Shown here one piece after another: positions 1 to 9,026 of a DNA stretch of 64,000 bases. Numbering within the stretch: the stretch's first letter is position 1; the number at the start of each line of letters is the position of its first letter. The DNA is from Neomesorhizobium albiziae (GTDB lineage Bacteria; Pseudomonadota; Alphaproteobacteria; Rhizobiales; Rhizobiaceae), in contig NZ_FOSL01000006.1 in NCBI RefSeq assembly GCF_900114255.1, positions 208,514 through 272,513 of the forward strand, written 5' to 3'. The notes under the pieces were generated by a model, which worked only from the letters and a program-made list of their open reading frames with translations, had not been told where the DNA came from and ran no database searches. The position numbers and the translations under genes are program-made.

Positions 1-2
1 GC

Positions 3-332
3 AAGGATTTCGGAGTGTTCGCCTATCGCACCTGGCGCATGACGGACATGGCCACCAAGCGCGAGCTCATCCTTTCCGGCCTTGGCTGGGGCGGGCTGCC
101 GACCTGGATGGTGGTCGACGATGTCGCGGCCCGCCGGCTGGTGGCGCTCGATCTCGAACCCTATCCGGAACGGCCATACACGCTTTACGCGTTCCACCGC
201 GCCGACACGCCGCCAGGACCTGCCGCGACCTGGTTGATCGAACGATTCAAGCTGGAATTGCCGAAGGTTTGCGCGTCGCTGGAGGCCGCCGCCGCAGCGC
301 AAGACGTCACTCCAGCATCAACCCGTCGATAA
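3..332 (+). CDS. LysR-family regulator, C-terminal part (5' end outside window)
   Basis: The reading frame is open from the first bases of the window, so the gene starts upstream. The visible 109 residues resemble the end of a LysR substrate-binding domain: a short block around GLPTWMVVDD, a strand ending in YTLYAFHRAD, and a terminal helix (WLIERFKLEL). The DNA-binding domain cannot be seen, so the target is unknown. Its stop overlaps the 3' end of the convergent TetR gene by about 25 bases. The family call rests on the C-terminus only. Confidence 0.55.
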   Translation, partial: KDFGVFAYRTWRMTDMATKRELILSGLGWGGLPTWMVVDDVAARRLVALDLEPYPERPYTLYAFHRADTPPGPAATWLIERFKLELPKVCASLEAAAAAQDVTPASTRR

Positions 333-900
333 GGGCGGCGAGTGCTGTGCGGTAATCTTCGGCCGGCGCACCGGCGTCGATGGCGAGCGCTGCGCGGTCG
401 AATGCGGATGAAACCAATGCAGTGACGGCGTCAAGCGAGAGGCGCCGCATGACGCCCTCGCGCATGGCGAAGGCAATACCGGCGCGCAAGGTGCGGGTGC
501 CGTGGCGGGCGTCGATGGCGTCCATTTCGGCGCGGCCGAGCACGGCCGGTCCATCGAGGAGTAGGAGACGGGTGCGGCCGGGCATCGCCATCGCCTCGAT
601 GAACGCCTCGCCGCCTTTCACCAGAGCCTCCCGCGCCGGTAGGCCTTCAGGTGCGGCGCGTTCGATCTCGGCGGCGACCAGTTCCGCCTCCCGCTCGACG
701 ACGGCGCGGAACAGCGCCTGCTTGTCCTCGAAATGGTGATAGAGCGCGCCGCGCGTCACGCCGGCAGCCGCCACGATTTCCGGCGTGCTGGTCTCGGCAT
801 AGGACTTTTCGGTGAACAGCGTCCGCGCCGCTGCAATCAATTCGCCGCGCGTTGCTTCGGTGCGTTCGCGATTGGAGCGCCGTTCGGAGGGTTGTTGCAT
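307..900 (-). CDS. TetR-family transcriptional regulator
   Basis: A 197-residue repressor of the TetR type. The N-terminal helix-turn-helix covers roughly residues 12-58 (RGELIAAARTLF, then GVTRGALYHHFEDK, the usual recognition helix and its following Tyr-His-His-Phe). The remaining part is the ligand-binding core, here like the C-terminal domains of AcrR-type members. I chose the ATG at 900 rather than the one at 933: the longer form would run through two palindromes that look like its operators. The divergent VOC gene at 970 is the likely regulated partner, together with the regulator itself. The ligand cannot be told from sequence. Confidence 0.85.
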   Translation of the reverse strand: MQQPSERRSNRERTEATRGELIAAARTLFTEKSYAETSTPEIVAAAGVTRGALYHHFEDKQALFRAVVEREAELVAAEIERAAPEGLPAREALVKGGEAFIEAMAMPGRTRLLLLDGPAVLGRAEMDAIDARHGTRTLRAGIAFAMREGVMRRLSLDAVTALVSSAFDRAALAIDAGAPAEDYRTALAALIDGLMLE

Positions 901-917
901 ACATGCAGCCTGTATGT
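899..917. promoter_or_regulatory. TetR operator copy 1
   Basis: The 19-base word ATACATGCAGCCTGTATGT is an imperfect palindrome (ACATRCAG/CTGTATGT). It overlaps the start codon of the TetR gene and recurs 29 bases further on. Binding by the neighbouring repressor is an inference from position and symmetry. Confidence 0.7.
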
Positions 918-927
918 TAATTGCCAG

Positions 928-946
928 ATACATGCAGACTGTATGT
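928..946. promoter_or_regulatory. TetR operator copy 2
   Basis: The word ATACATGCAGACTGTATGT differs from copy 1 at one base. It lies between the divergent TetR and VOC genes, where it could block both promoters. The 29-base start-to-start spacing is close to three helical turns, which would place two repressor dimers on nearly the same face of the DNA. Confidence 0.7.
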
Positions 947-969
947 CATAGAGGCGGGGAGGAAAAGCT

Positions 970-1389
970 ATGCGTCCGATCGCCAGTTATCCGGTTATCC
1001 TAACCGGTGACGTCGCCGGCACGGCGGCTTTCTATCGCAACCATTTCTCGTTCGAGCCCCGGTTCACCAGCGACTGGTACATGCATCTGCAATCGACCGA
1101 GAACCGGCGGGTTAACCTGGCGATCGTCGACGGCGACCATCCAACTGTACCGGAGGCCGGACGGGGCAGGGCGTCGGGTCTCATCCTGAACTTCGAGGTC
1201 AGGGATGTCGACGCAGAGTATGAGAAGGCGCTCGCCGCCGGCCTGCCGATCCTGTGGACGTTGCGCGACGAGGAATTCGGCCAGCGGCATTTCGTTACCG
1301 CCGATCCGAACGGGGTGATGATCGATATCATCAAGCCGATACCGCCGAGCGCGGAATTCGCCGCGCGCCATCCACAGCCGGCGACGTAG
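970..1389 (+). CDS. VOC (glyoxalase/bleomycin-resistance fold) protein
   Basis: A 139-residue protein with the paired beta-alpha-beta-beta-beta layout of the vicinal-oxygen-chelate family. It opens with a strand, then [17 protein letters not shown]; the second half has [16 protein letters not shown] and closes with [16 protein letters not shown], the usual end of this fold. A clear GGGGAGG ribosome site precedes the ATG. It is divergent from the TetR gene, with the twin operators between them, so it is probably the repressor's target. Members include dioxygenases, isomerases and resistance proteins; the substrate is not visible. Confidence 0.85.
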   Translation: MRPIASYPVILTGDVAGTAAFYRNHFSFEPRFTSDWYMHLQSTENRRVNLAIVDGDHPTVPEAGRGRASGLILNFEVRDVDAEYEKALAAGLPILWTLRDEEFGQRHFVTADPNGVMIDIIKPIPPSAEFAARHPQPAT

Positions 1390-1577
1390 CGGTAATTGGC
1401 AGGCAATTGTGCGGCAACTGCAATGGGCTGCGCCGGTTGTCAGATGTTGTCAGGTTAGAATTCCGCCACCGTGGCACGGCGCGCCGGGGCGGCTTATGGT
1501 CGACGCTCCGAACTTGAGTTGAGGCCCGTCGACCACTCAGCTTCGCCTCGCCTGGATTGCCGTGAAAGCCGGACAAA

Positions 1578-2489
1578 ATGCGTGAAATCTGCCTCATCCG
1601 TGCACCGCATCACCTTGGCCTGAGGCCATTGGCTCCCGGCCATATTCCCGGCACCTGGCGTGCGCCGCAGGCGCTAACCGACGCCGGGTTGGTGGAGGCG
1701 CTTTCGCCGGCGGACATCGTCGATATGGAGCGCCCGGTTTACAGCGTGGAACCGCAGCCGAGTACACGCCTGCGCAACGGACCGGCGATACGGCGCTTCA
1801 ATCTCGAACTCGCCGAAATCGTTGCGAAAGCGGTGGAGCGCGGTCAATTCCCGCTGGTCGTCGGCGGCGACTGCACCATCCTGCTGGGCGCACTGGCCGG
1901 ACGGCGGCGTTTTGGCCCGCTGTCGCTGGTGCACGTCGACGGACACAGCGATTTCCGCCATCCCGGCAATTACGAAAACAGTGAAGGGCCGGTGTCGGCC
2001 GCCGGCATGGACCTGGCGCTGGCCACCGGGCGCGGCGAGGCGCTGCTCACCGAATGGCCGGGCATTTCGGGGCAACTCATCCCCGATGCGCAGGTGGTGC
2101 AGATCGGTGAGCGGGAAGGGCGCGACGCGGATTTTGCCTGGGCGGACATCAACGATACCGACTTCACCCTCATCGACGTGTTTGCCGCGCGCGAACTCGG
2201 CGTTGCCGGCGTGCTGGAAAAGACACGCGCCACGCTCGACCGCACGGACTGGCCGTTCTGGCTGCATTTCGATGTCGACGCGCTCGACCAGGCGGTGATG
2301 CCGGCGGTGGATTCGCCAGGTAGTCCAGGCATCGATCCAGAAGGCCTGGCCGAAATACTCGGTGCGCTTGTCGCCGACCGGCGCTGTGCCGGCATGAACA
2401 TGACCATTTTCGATCCCGATCTCGACCCGAACGGAAAGCTGGCGGCTTTTCTGGTGGAGTTTCTCGTCAAAGTGCTGGCGAGGCTGTGA
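1578..2489 (+). CDS. Arginase/agmatinase/formiminoglutamase family hydrolase
   Basis: A 303-residue ureohydrolase-fold enzyme. The manganese-binding motifs are present in order: GGDC near residue 95, VDGHSDF near residue 122 (the DxHxD motif) and HFDVDALD near residue 230 (the DxD motif), followed by a proline- and glycine-rich PAVDSPGSPG loop. The family hydrolyses guanidino or formimino groups from arginine, agmatine, guanidinobutyrate or formiminoglutamate. The substrate-defining loops cannot be assigned from memory. It stands alone on the plus strand; its ribosome site is weak. Confidence 0.85.
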   Translation: MREICLIRAPHHLGLRPLAPGHIPGTWRAPQALTDAGLVEALSPADIVDMERPVYSVEPQPSTRLRNGPAIRRFNLELAEIVAKAVERGQFPLVVGGDCTILLGALAGRRRFGPLSLVHVDGHSDFRHPGNYENSEGPVSAAGMDLALATGRGEALLTEWPGISGQLIPDAQVVQIGEREGRDADFAWADINDTDFTLIDVFAARELGVAGVLEKTRATLDRTDWPFWLHFDVDALDQAVMPAVDSPGSPGIDPEGLAEILGALVADRRCAGMNMTIFDPDLDPNGKLAAFLVEFLVKVLARL

Positions 2490-2565
2490 CGCAACGGCGC
2501 GGGCCTTCCATCCGCCACATAACAATCCTATCTACGCCGCTCACCGGCCAAGGATTGGAGCGCAC

Positions 2566-3492
2566 TTGCCTGGAACCGAGAACAAAACCGCAAAGGGCAA
2601 GGCGGCGACGCATGTCCGGCAAAAGCACGCGCTGCTGGTCGTAAATCCGCGGGCACGACGCGGCACCGGGTCGATCGCCGCAGCACGGGACGTCCTGGAG
2701 AAAGCCGGGATCAGGGTCACCGAGGAGAAGCCGGCAGCCGGCGAAAACATCGCCGACGTCATCCGCAGGAATGCCGAAGGGCACGATTTCGTGATGGTCG
2801 GCGGCGGCGACGGCACGCTGAACGCCGCCGCGCCAGCGCTGGTGGAAACCGGCCTGCCGCTTGGCGTCATACCGCTCGGCACGGCCAACGATTTTGCCCG
2901 CACTGTCGGCATTTCGGCCGAGCCGGCGAAGGCCGCCGAGACGATCGCGGCCGGCAAGTTGCAGGGCATAGACCTTGGCGAGGTGAACGGCCATCTGTTC
3001 TTCAACGTCGCCAGCATCGGCTTCAGCGCCGAACTGGCTCAGGACCTGACCGAACACGCCAAGAAACGCTGGGGAACACTGGGCTACGCCATCGTGGCGG
3101 CGCGCATCCTGATGCGCTCGCGGCTTTTCACCGCATTTGTCGACCATGACGGCACGACGGAAAAGATCCGCACCATGCAGGTTTCGGTCGGCAATGGCCG
3201 CCACTACGGCGGCGGCATGACGGTTGAGGAGACGGCAACCGCCGATGACGGGCGGCTCGATTTCTACAGTCTCGAGGTCGACCATTGGTGGCGACTTCTG
3301 GCGCTGCTGCCCAGCCTGCGCAAGGGCACGCATGGGCGCTGGGACGACGTGCGCGCCTTCCAGACCACCGAGGTGACGATCCGCACCAGCAAGCCGCGGC
3401 CGGTCAACACCGACGGCGAGCTGTCGACCTACACGCCGGCGCATTTCCGCATCAGGCCGAAGGCAATCAAGGTGTTTGTGCCGGCCGGCTAG
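2566..3492 (+). CDS. Diacylglycerol kinase-like lipid kinase (YegS/DagK family)
   Basis: A 308-residue soluble lipid kinase. Visible motifs are VNPRARRGTG near residue 27, the nucleotide-binding GGGDGTLNAAA near residue 84, and PLGTANDFA near residue 104, the conserved signature of the DAGK catalytic domain. A C-terminal beta-sandwich domain follows. It phosphorylates a lipid alcohol using ATP; the lipid is unknown. Translation appears to start at a TTG with GGAG a few bases upstream. An ATG downstream would remove part of the N-terminus, so the start is less sure than the function. Confidence 0.85.
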   Translation: MPGTENKTAKGKAATHVRQKHALLVVNPRARRGTGSIAAARDVLEKAGIRVTEEKPAAGENIADVIRRNAEGHDFVMVGGGDGTLNAAAPALVETGLPLGVIPLGTANDFARTVGISAEPAKAAETIAAGKLQGIDLGEVNGHLFFNVASIGFSAELAQDLTEHAKKRWGTLGYAIVAARILMRSRLFTAFVDHDGTTEKIRTMQVSVGNGRHYGGGMTVEETATADDGRLDFYSLEVDHWWRLLALLPSLRKGTHGRWDDVRAFQTTEVTIRTSKPRPVNTDGELSTYTPAHFRIRPKAIKVFVPAG

Positions 3493-3493
3493 A

Positions 3494-3599
3494 CCTACAG
3501 CGTATTGCACCGAATTGGATTCGGCGACCGCGCTGTAGTTTCTTGTTTGTGCATGTCGCTTTCTCTGAAACCGAGGACACTTTCGGGCAACATGCATTA
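3494..3599 (+). repeat. 106-base intergenic repeat, copy 1
   Basis: This stretch between two genes is closely similar to 9027-9132. Both copies begin CCTACAGCG, contain GGATTCGGCG or GGGATTCGGCGG, and end with a hairpin in which GCATGTCG faces a GACATGC-like arm around AAACCGAGGACACTTTCGGG. Copy 1 has lost some hairpin pairing (CATGCA instead of GACATGC). It looks like a short interspersed repeat of the kind common in Rhizobiales intergenic regions. Confidence 0.75.
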
Positions 3600-3720
3600 G
3601 CCCGCAAAAATTTCCTGCCTCGCTGTCGGATAGGCGTCGCCACCAGCGTCCTTGGGAAGCCGTCTCGACGAGGCGGTGTTGCCGCGACCACTCCGGGTCG
3701 CGGAACGCTGGAGGTAGTCG

Positions 3721-4554
3721 ATGTCTGCACCGCAAATCCTGATAAACGGGCTCGTCATGGGCGAGTCGCCGCGTTGGCATGAGAACCGCCTGTGGTTCTC
3801 GGACTGGGGCGCGCGGGAAATCATCGCCGTCGATCTCGACGGCAAACGCGAAAAGATTGCCGATGTGAACGCATTTCCGTTCTCGATCGACTTCCTGCCT
3901 GACGGAAGCCTGGTGGTGGTGGCGGACAAGCTTTTGAAGCGGCGACAACCCGATGGCTCGCTGATAACGCATGCGGATCTTACCGGTCTTTCCAGATTTG
4001 CCTGGAACGAGATCGTCGTGGACGGGCGCGGCAACATCTATCTCAACAATATCGGCTTCAGCTTTCCCGATGGCGCGTTCGCACCGGGTATCATCGCCCT
4101 GGTCGGTGCGGACGGTTCGGTGCGCCAGGTCGCGGACGGCTTGGCATTTCCGAACGGCATGGCGGTGACCCCGGATAACCGGACGCTGATCGTCGCGGAA
4201 TCCTACGGCCAGATGCTCACCGCTTTCGACATCGGCGCGGATGGCGGCCTGTCGAACCGGCGGGTGTTTGCCGATCTCTCCGACGATTATCCAGATGGCA
4301 TCTGCATCGATGCCGAGAATGCTGTCTGGTATGCCAGCGTTCCGAACAAACGCTGCGTACGGGTCCGCGAGCGCGGTGAGATTTTGCAGACCGTCAACCT
4401 AGATCGCGGCGGCTTCGCCTGCATGCTCGGTGGCAAGGACGGCAAGACGCTGTTCATGGTCGCCAATGAATGGGGCGGGAGCGTCGACGGTAAGGAACGG
4501 ACCGGCCAGGTCATCATGATCCCGGTGTCGGTGCCGGGCGCGGGCTGGCCGTAG
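3721..4554 (+). CDS. SMP-30/gluconolactonase/LRE family protein
   Basis: A 277-residue six-bladed beta-propeller of the SMP-30 family, which hydrolyses sugar lactones with a divalent metal. Landmarks are GLVMGESPRWHENRLWFSDW at the N-terminus (the metal-binding Glu lies in GESPRW), NEIVVDGRGNIYLNN in the middle, FPNGMAVTPDNRTLIVAES, and DGICIDAENAVWYAS, which carries a conserved Asp. The length is typical. The ATG is preceded by GGAGG (GCTGGAGGTAGTCG). The true substrate of the family varies, so I leave the name general. Confidence 0.85.
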   Translation: MSAPQILINGLVMGESPRWHENRLWFSDWGAREIIAVDLDGKREKIADVNAFPFSIDFLPDGSLVVVADKLLKRRQPDGSLITHADLTGLSRFAWNEIVVDGRGNIYLNNIGFSFPDGAFAPGIIALVGADGSVRQVADGLAFPNGMAVTPDNRTLIVAESYGQMLTAFDIGADGGLSNRRVFADLSDDYPDGICIDAENAVWYASVPNKRCVRVRERGEILQTVNLDRGGFACMLGGKDGKTLFMVANEWGGSVDGKERTGQVIMIPVSVPGAGWP

Positions 4555-4672
4555 CAGCATTCTCGCCAAGGATTTTGTTGCCTCTGGACGCGGTGGCCCC
4601 GACAGTGCAAATCTGGTAGGACCAGATTGCGGGCGTACTCGGCGCTGCCACCATCCGCCAGGGAGAGAGATC

Positions 4673-5869
4673 GTGAACACCAACGCTGCCGCTCGGTCGC
4701 AAGCCGTAATCCCCTTCGATCATCATCGCGTCGACCGGCTGATGGAGGAGGCGGGGATCGACGTCCTGCTCGCCACGTCGAAGCATAACGTCCAGTACCT
4801 GCTCGGCGGCTACAAATTCATCTTCTTCTCGGCGATGGATGCGATCGGCCACAGCCGCTATCTGCCTGTGGTGATCTACGAGAAGGGCAGGCCGGAACAT
4901 GCCGCCTATATCGCCAACAAGATGGAAGGCGGCGAACACCACAACAACCCGTTCTGGACGCCGACGCTGCATACCGCGACCTGGGGCACGGTCGATGCCG
5001 CCAAGCTCGCCCTCGATCACCTGAAGAAATTGAACCTCTCCGGCGCGCGCATCGGCATCGAGCCGGGTTTCCTGCCGGCGGATGCCTATGATGTGCTGCG
5101 CGGCGGGCTGGGTGCTGCGGCGCTGGTCGGTGCCACCGCCATGCTAGAGCGGATGCGGGCAATCAAGACGCCGCAGGAACTGCAGAAGCTGCGCACGGCC
5201 TCCGAACTGATCACCGATTCCATGCTGGCGGTGTTTGCCGCGATGGGCGAGGGCTCGACCAAGCAGGAAATCGTGGAAGCGTTGCGGCGGGAGGAGACCA
5301 ACCGCGGGCTGCAGTTCGAATATGCGCTTTTGACGCTGGGATCCAGCCACAACCGCGCGGTGTCGCCGCAGAGCTGGCAGAAGGGCGAGGTGATGTCGCT
5401 CGATTCCGGCGGCAACTATCACGGCTATATCGGCGATCTCTGCCGCATGGCGGTGTTGGGCGAACCGGATGCCGAACTTCAGGATCTGCTGGCCGAGATC
5501 GAATCCATTCAGCAGGCGGCGATTTCCAGGGCGCAAGTGGGAGTGCTGGGCGGCGACCTGATCGCGCATGCCGAGAGCGTGCTGAAAGCCGGGCCGAGCG
5601 CTAAATTCAACGATTTCTTCGCCCATGGCATGGGCCTGATCACCCATGAAATGCCGTTCCTGATGACCAACCACCCCGTCGCCTATGAAGGCACCGACGC
5701 GGCGAAACCGCTGGAGGCCGGCATGGTGCTCTCAGTGGAGACGACGATGCTGCATCCAAGCCGCGGCTTCATCAAGATCGAGGATACGGTGGCGATCCAT
5801 GAAGCAGGCCCGGAGCTGATGGGCAATCGCGGCCGCGGCTGGAATTTTGGCGGCACGGCGAGAAGCTGA
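4673..5869 (+). CDS. M24-family metallopeptidase (Xaa-Pro aminopeptidase-like)
   Basis: A 398-residue protein with a creatinase-like N-terminal domain (to about residue 170) and a pita-bread catalytic domain. Metal-ligand motifs are visible: DSGGNYHGYIGDLCR (Asp...Asp), HGMGLITHE (His), VETTMLHP and FIKIEDTVAI (Glu residues). The family includes Xaa-Pro dipeptidases, creatinases and ectoine hydrolases; the substrate cannot be fixed here. It starts at GTG with AGGGAGAGA just upstream. It is followed after 71 bases by an SDR gene in the same direction, which may be co-transcribed. Confidence 0.85.
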   Translation: MNTNAAARSQAVIPFDHHRVDRLMEEAGIDVLLATSKHNVQYLLGGYKFIFFSAMDAIGHSRYLPVVIYEKGRPEHAAYIANKMEGGEHHNNPFWTPTLHTATWGTVDAAKLALDHLKKLNLSGARIGIEPGFLPADAYDVLRGGLGAAALVGATAMLERMRAIKTPQELQKLRTASELITDSMLAVFAAMGEGSTKQEIVEALRREETNRGLQFEYALLTLGSSHNRAVSPQSWQKGEVMSLDSGGNYHGYIGDLCRMAVLGEPDAELQDLLAEIESIQQAAISRAQVGVLGGDLIAHAESVLKAGPSAKFNDFFAHGMGLITHEMPFLMTNHPVAYEGTDAAKPLEAGMVLSVETTMLHPSRGFIKIEDTVAIHEAGPELMGNRGRGWNFGGTARS

Positions 5870-5940
5870 CAGGGCGAGCGATTGCGCATCGGCGGCGCGA
5901 CAGCCAAGATGGGCCGACCATTTGTGATGGGAGGCCAAAA

Positions 5941-6810
5941 ATGTCGCTTAAGGGAAAGACGCTTTTCATCTCCGGCGGATCGCGCGGCATCGGGCTGGCG
6001 ATCGCCATCCGGGCAGCACGCGACGGCGCCAACGTCACCATAGCGGCCAAGACCGCCGAGCCGCATCCGAAGCTGCCAGGCACCATCTATACCGCCGCGG
6101 AGGAGATCGAGGTGGCAGGCGGCAAGGCGCTCCCGGTGCTGTGCGACATCCGCGAGGAGGGGCAGGTGGCGGAGGCAGTGCAAAAGACCGTGGAACGGTT
6201 CGGCGGCATCGACATCTGCATCAACAATGCCAGCGCGATCCAGCTTACCGGGACGCTGCAGACCGACATGAAACGCTATGATCTGATGCACCAGATCAAT
6301 ACGCGCGGCACGTTCCTCGTTTCGAAAATGTGTATTCCTCACCTGAAGTTGGCGGCAAATCCTCACATTCTGAATCTGGCGCCGCCGCTCGACATGTCGG
6401 CCAAATGGTTCAAGAACCACGTCGCCTACACGATGGCCAAATTCGGCATGTCGATGTGTACGCTCGGCATGAGCGCCGAGTTCGCCGGGGACGGCATCGC
6501 GGTCAACTCGCTATGGCCGATTACGGCGATCGACACCGCTGCGGTGCGCAACCTGCTCGGCGGCGAGACGGTCGCTTCGATGAGCCGGTCGCCGGAGATC
6601 ATGGCGGACGCGGCCCACGCCATCCTGACCAGGCCGTCGCGCGAGACAACCGGCAATTTTTTCATCGACGAACTGGTGCTGCGTGAAGCAGGCGTCACCG
6701 ATTTCTCGCATTATGCGCCGGGCGCGAAGGGACCGCTGGCGGGGGATTTCTTCGTGCCGGACGAGGTGTTCGCCAAGACCGACACGAAGGTGGCGCGGCC
6801 GTTCGGGTAA
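5941..6810 (+). CDS. Short-chain dehydrogenase/reductase (HSDL2-like)
   Basis: A 289-residue classical SDR of the hydroxysteroid dehydrogenase-like 2 subgroup. The cofactor loop is SGGSRGIGLAIA at residues 11-22. NNAS lies near residue 97 and the catalytic Tyr-x3-Lys is in YTMAKFGMS near residue 163. The C-terminus is longer than in minimal SDRs, as in HSDL2-type enzymes, but no SCP2 domain is attached. It probably oxidises or reduces a hydroxyacyl or hydroxysteroid-like compound with NAD(P). GGGAGG precedes the ATG. Confidence 0.85.
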   Translation: MSLKGKTLFISGGSRGIGLAIAIRAARDGANVTIAAKTAEPHPKLPGTIYTAAEEIEVAGGKALPVLCDIREEGQVAEAVQKTVERFGGIDICINNASAIQLTGTLQTDMKRYDLMHQINTRGTFLVSKMCIPHLKLAANPHILNLAPPLDMSAKWFKNHVAYTMAKFGMSMCTLGMSAEFAGDGIAVNSLWPITAIDTAAVRNLLGGETVASMSRSPEIMADAAHAILTRPSRETTGNFFIDELVLREAGVTDFSHYAPGAKGPLAGDFFVPDEVFAKTDTKVARPFG

Positions 6811-7101
6811 CTAGAGGTGCTGGGGAAAATCCATGCGGCCGTGAAGGATACGCACGACATCGATCGATTGGCCGGCAATATGCAGATACAAAACGTGCGA
6901 CCCCACACGATATTTCATCAGACCGGGCCGGCCCCCTTCGGCATTTCGCGCGAGACCAGGATTCTTTTGCAGGAGTGCTAACGTGGCCCGGATGGCTTCG
7001 ACGTAGTCGGTGGCACGCTGCTCGCCGAAGTTCTCAAGACTGTAGGACCAGATTTGCTCAAGATCCTGCCGCGCTCGAGGGCGTAAACGTATCTGGCGCA
7101 C
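6811..7101 (-). CDS. RelE/ParE-family toxin
   Basis: A 96-residue toxin of the ParE/RelE fold. It opens with RLRPRARQDLEQIWSYS and has RPGLMKYRVGSHVLYLH and IDVVRILHGRMDF in the second half, the pattern of ParE toxins that act on DNA gyrase. It starts at a GTG that shares its first G with the TAG stop of the upstream antitoxin gene, so translation is coupled. The target is inferred from the family. Confidence 0.85.
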   Translation of the reverse strand: MRQIRLRPRARQDLEQIWSYSLENFGEQRATDYVEAIRATLALLQKNPGLARNAEGGRPGLMKYRVGSHVLYLHIAGQSIDVVRILHGRMDFPQHL

Positions 7102-7337
7102 TAGCGAGATTTTTTCGACGCTAGAAACTCGTCGAAATCGAACGGCTCCGGCTCACCGGATTCATAGCCTTCCTGCAATGCAAGCCGTAACCGTTCCAGG
7201 CCGGCTTCCTGTTCTTCCAGCAAGCGCAACCCAGCACGAATAGCTTCGCTTGCGGAACCAAAACGGCCGTTCGACACCTGCCTTTTGATGAAGGAGTCAT
7301 ACTCGTCGCCGAGTGTCACCGAAGTGTTTTTCGACAT
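7101..7337 (-). CDS. ParD-type antitoxin (CC2985/RHH family)
   Basis: A 78-residue antitoxin. Residues 1-45 form a ribbon-helix-helix DNA-binding unit (KNTSVTLGDEYDSFIKRQV, then GSASEAIRAGLRLLEE). The acidic C-terminal part (GESGEPEPFDFDEF-like) would wrap the toxin. It is the first gene of the pair and overlaps the toxin start. A palindrome just upstream is the likely autoregulatory operator. Confidence 0.85.
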   Translation of the reverse strand: MSKNTSVTLGDEYDSFIKRQVSNGRFGSASEAIRAGLRLLEEQEAGLERLRLALQEGYESGEPEPFDFDEFLASKKSR

Positions 7338-7349
7338 CGCAAATCTCCA

Positions 7350-7366
7350 GTACCAATAGATGGTAC
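7350..7366. promoter_or_regulatory. Probable autoregulatory operator of the parDE pair
   Basis: Perfect 6-base inverted arms GTACCA/TGGTAC flank a 5-base spacer, 13 bases upstream of the antitoxin start codon. Ribbon-helix-helix antitoxins usually bind such a site to repress their own operon. The role is inferred from position. Confidence 0.6.
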
Positions 7367-7433
7367 CCGTCTGATCGCATTAAAGCAATGACGATCGAGA
7401 TCCGTCCCCCTTCAGGGGAACGGACCACAACGC

Positions 7434-8855
7434 TCAGTTCACTGGTCCGGCGCCGCCGATATCCTCCATCCGCGGTTCCGCCGGCTGCTGGCCGGTGGCG
7501 CGGTTGATCATCACCGTGACGAACCACAGCACGATACCGATCGCCAAGAGGACGCCGGCGATCTTGTACTGCTCCGGATTACGGCCGGTCCAGGGGCCGG
7601 TCAGGAAGCCGCAGGCGATCGCGCCGATCACCGGCAGGACGGTCGGCGCGGTGAAGTGCTGGTGATCGACCTTGTCCTTGCGCAGAACCAGGACGGCGAC
7701 GTTGACGACAGTGAACACGCACAACAGCAACAGCGCCGTCGTGCCGCCGAGTTGCGGCACCGAGCCGACAAAGGTGATCAGGCCGAACGCCAGCAAGGTG
7801 GTGAATCCAATCGCGATGTAGGGTGTCCTGCGTGTCGGATGAACCTTGCCAAGGACCGAGGGCAAAACGCGCTCGCGGCTCATGCCGTAGACGAGCCGGC
7901 TCGCCATCAGCATGTTGATCAGCGCGCTGTTAGCGACGGCGAACATGGTGATGAAGGCGAAGATGCCGATCGGGAAATTCGGCGCACCGGCCTGAACGAC
8001 TTTCAGCAATGGGGCCTCACCTTCGCCGAGTTCAGCCGGTTCGACCAGCGTGACAGCGGAAATCGACACCAGCACATAGATCACGCCGGTGATCAGCAGG
8101 CCGGCAAGCAGGATTTTCGGGAAGATCTTGCTCGGGTTCTGCGTCTCTTCGGCCATGTTGACCGAATCCTCGAAGCCGACCATTGCGAAAAAGGCGAGCG
8201 TCGTCGCGGCAATCACCGGCCAGACTGCGCTGACGCCCTCGGGCGTATGGAACTGCGTGATGCGGGAAACATCGCCCTGGCCGGCGCCGATCGCCCACAG
8301 GCCGATGAAGATGACAATCAACAGGCCGGTAAGTTCCACGCATGTCAGCACCACATTGGCCTTCACGCTTTCGCCGACGCCGCGGAAATTGACCGCCGCT
8401 ACGATGGCCATGAAGGCCAGGCCGAGCAGGATGATGCCGGTTCCGCCGCTCTCGTAACCGAGACCGAAGGCGCTGGACAGATTGACCGAGAAGGCGCGCG
8501 AAGCGGTGGAGGCGGAAGTAATGCCCGAACACATGACGGCGAAGGCGACGATGAAAGTGACGAAATGGATGCCGAACGCCTTGTGGGTGTAGAGCGCGGC
8601 GCCCGCTGCCTTCGGATATTTGGTCACCAGTTCGAGGTAGCTGAAGGCGGTGATGACCGCCACGACGAAGGCGACCAGGAACGGCAGCCAGACCACGCCG
8701 CCGACCTGTTTGGCCACCTGACCGGTCAGCGCGTAGATGCCGGTGCCCAGGATGTCGCCGACGATGAAGAGAAGAAGCAGCCAGGGGCCCATCACGCGAT
8801 GGAGGCTCGGTTCGACCGTAGCCTTGCCGGCAGCGTCAGAGGGAACAGTGGTCAT
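7434..8855 (-). CDS. APC-superfamily amino acid permease
   Basis: A 473-residue inner-membrane transporter with about twelve hydrophobic segments. The first has the unwound glycine-rich stretch typical of APC carriers (GDILGTGIYALTG near residue 35). The sequence runs YLELVTKYPKAAGAALYTHK after segment 2 and FAMVGFEDSVNMAEE in the middle, both usual in basic/neutral amino acid permeases. The family exchanges or imports amino acids with protons. The particular substrate is not visible. AGGAGG lies upstream of the ATG. Confidence 0.88.
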   Translation of the reverse strand: MTTVPSDAAGKATVEPSLHRVMGPWLLLLFIVGDILGTGIYALTGQVAKQVGGVVWLPFLVAFVVAVITAFSYLELVTKYPKAAGAALYTHKAFGIHFVTFIVAFAVMCSGITSASTASRAFSVNLSSAFGLGYESGGTGIILLGLAFMAIVAAVNFRGVGESVKANVVLTCVELTGLLIVIFIGLWAIGAGQGDVSRITQFHTPEGVSAVWPVIAATTLAFFAMVGFEDSVNMAEETQNPSKIFPKILLAGLLITGVIYVLVSISAVTLVEPAELGEGEAPLLKVVQAGAPNFPIGIFAFITMFAVANSALINMLMASRLVYGMSRERVLPSVLGKVHPTRRTPYIAIGFTTLLAFGLITFVGSVPQLGGTTALLLLCVFTVVNVAVLVLRKDKVDHQHFTAPTVLPVIGAIACGFLTGPWTGRNPEQYKIAGVLLAIGIVLWFVTVMINRATGQQPAEPRMEDIGGAGPVN

Positions 8856-9026
8856 AGATACCTCCTTCCAAGCGCACGGGTGGGTTGCACTTTACAGGAG
8901 TATGGGCGTGTCACCGCGATGTCAAACGGATGGGCCGCCCAAAGGCGGCTCATCCACTGGAGACGGGTGTGTGGATATTCAGCCGGCCTGCAAATGGCGG
9001 TTTTCTTTGCTTGCCGCGTTCATGTA

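Noticed and set aside
2467..3972. A minus-strand frame of 501 codons.
   Set aside because: It runs across the lipid kinase gene, an intergenic repeat and part of the SMP-30 gene on the other strand and has no recognisable domain.
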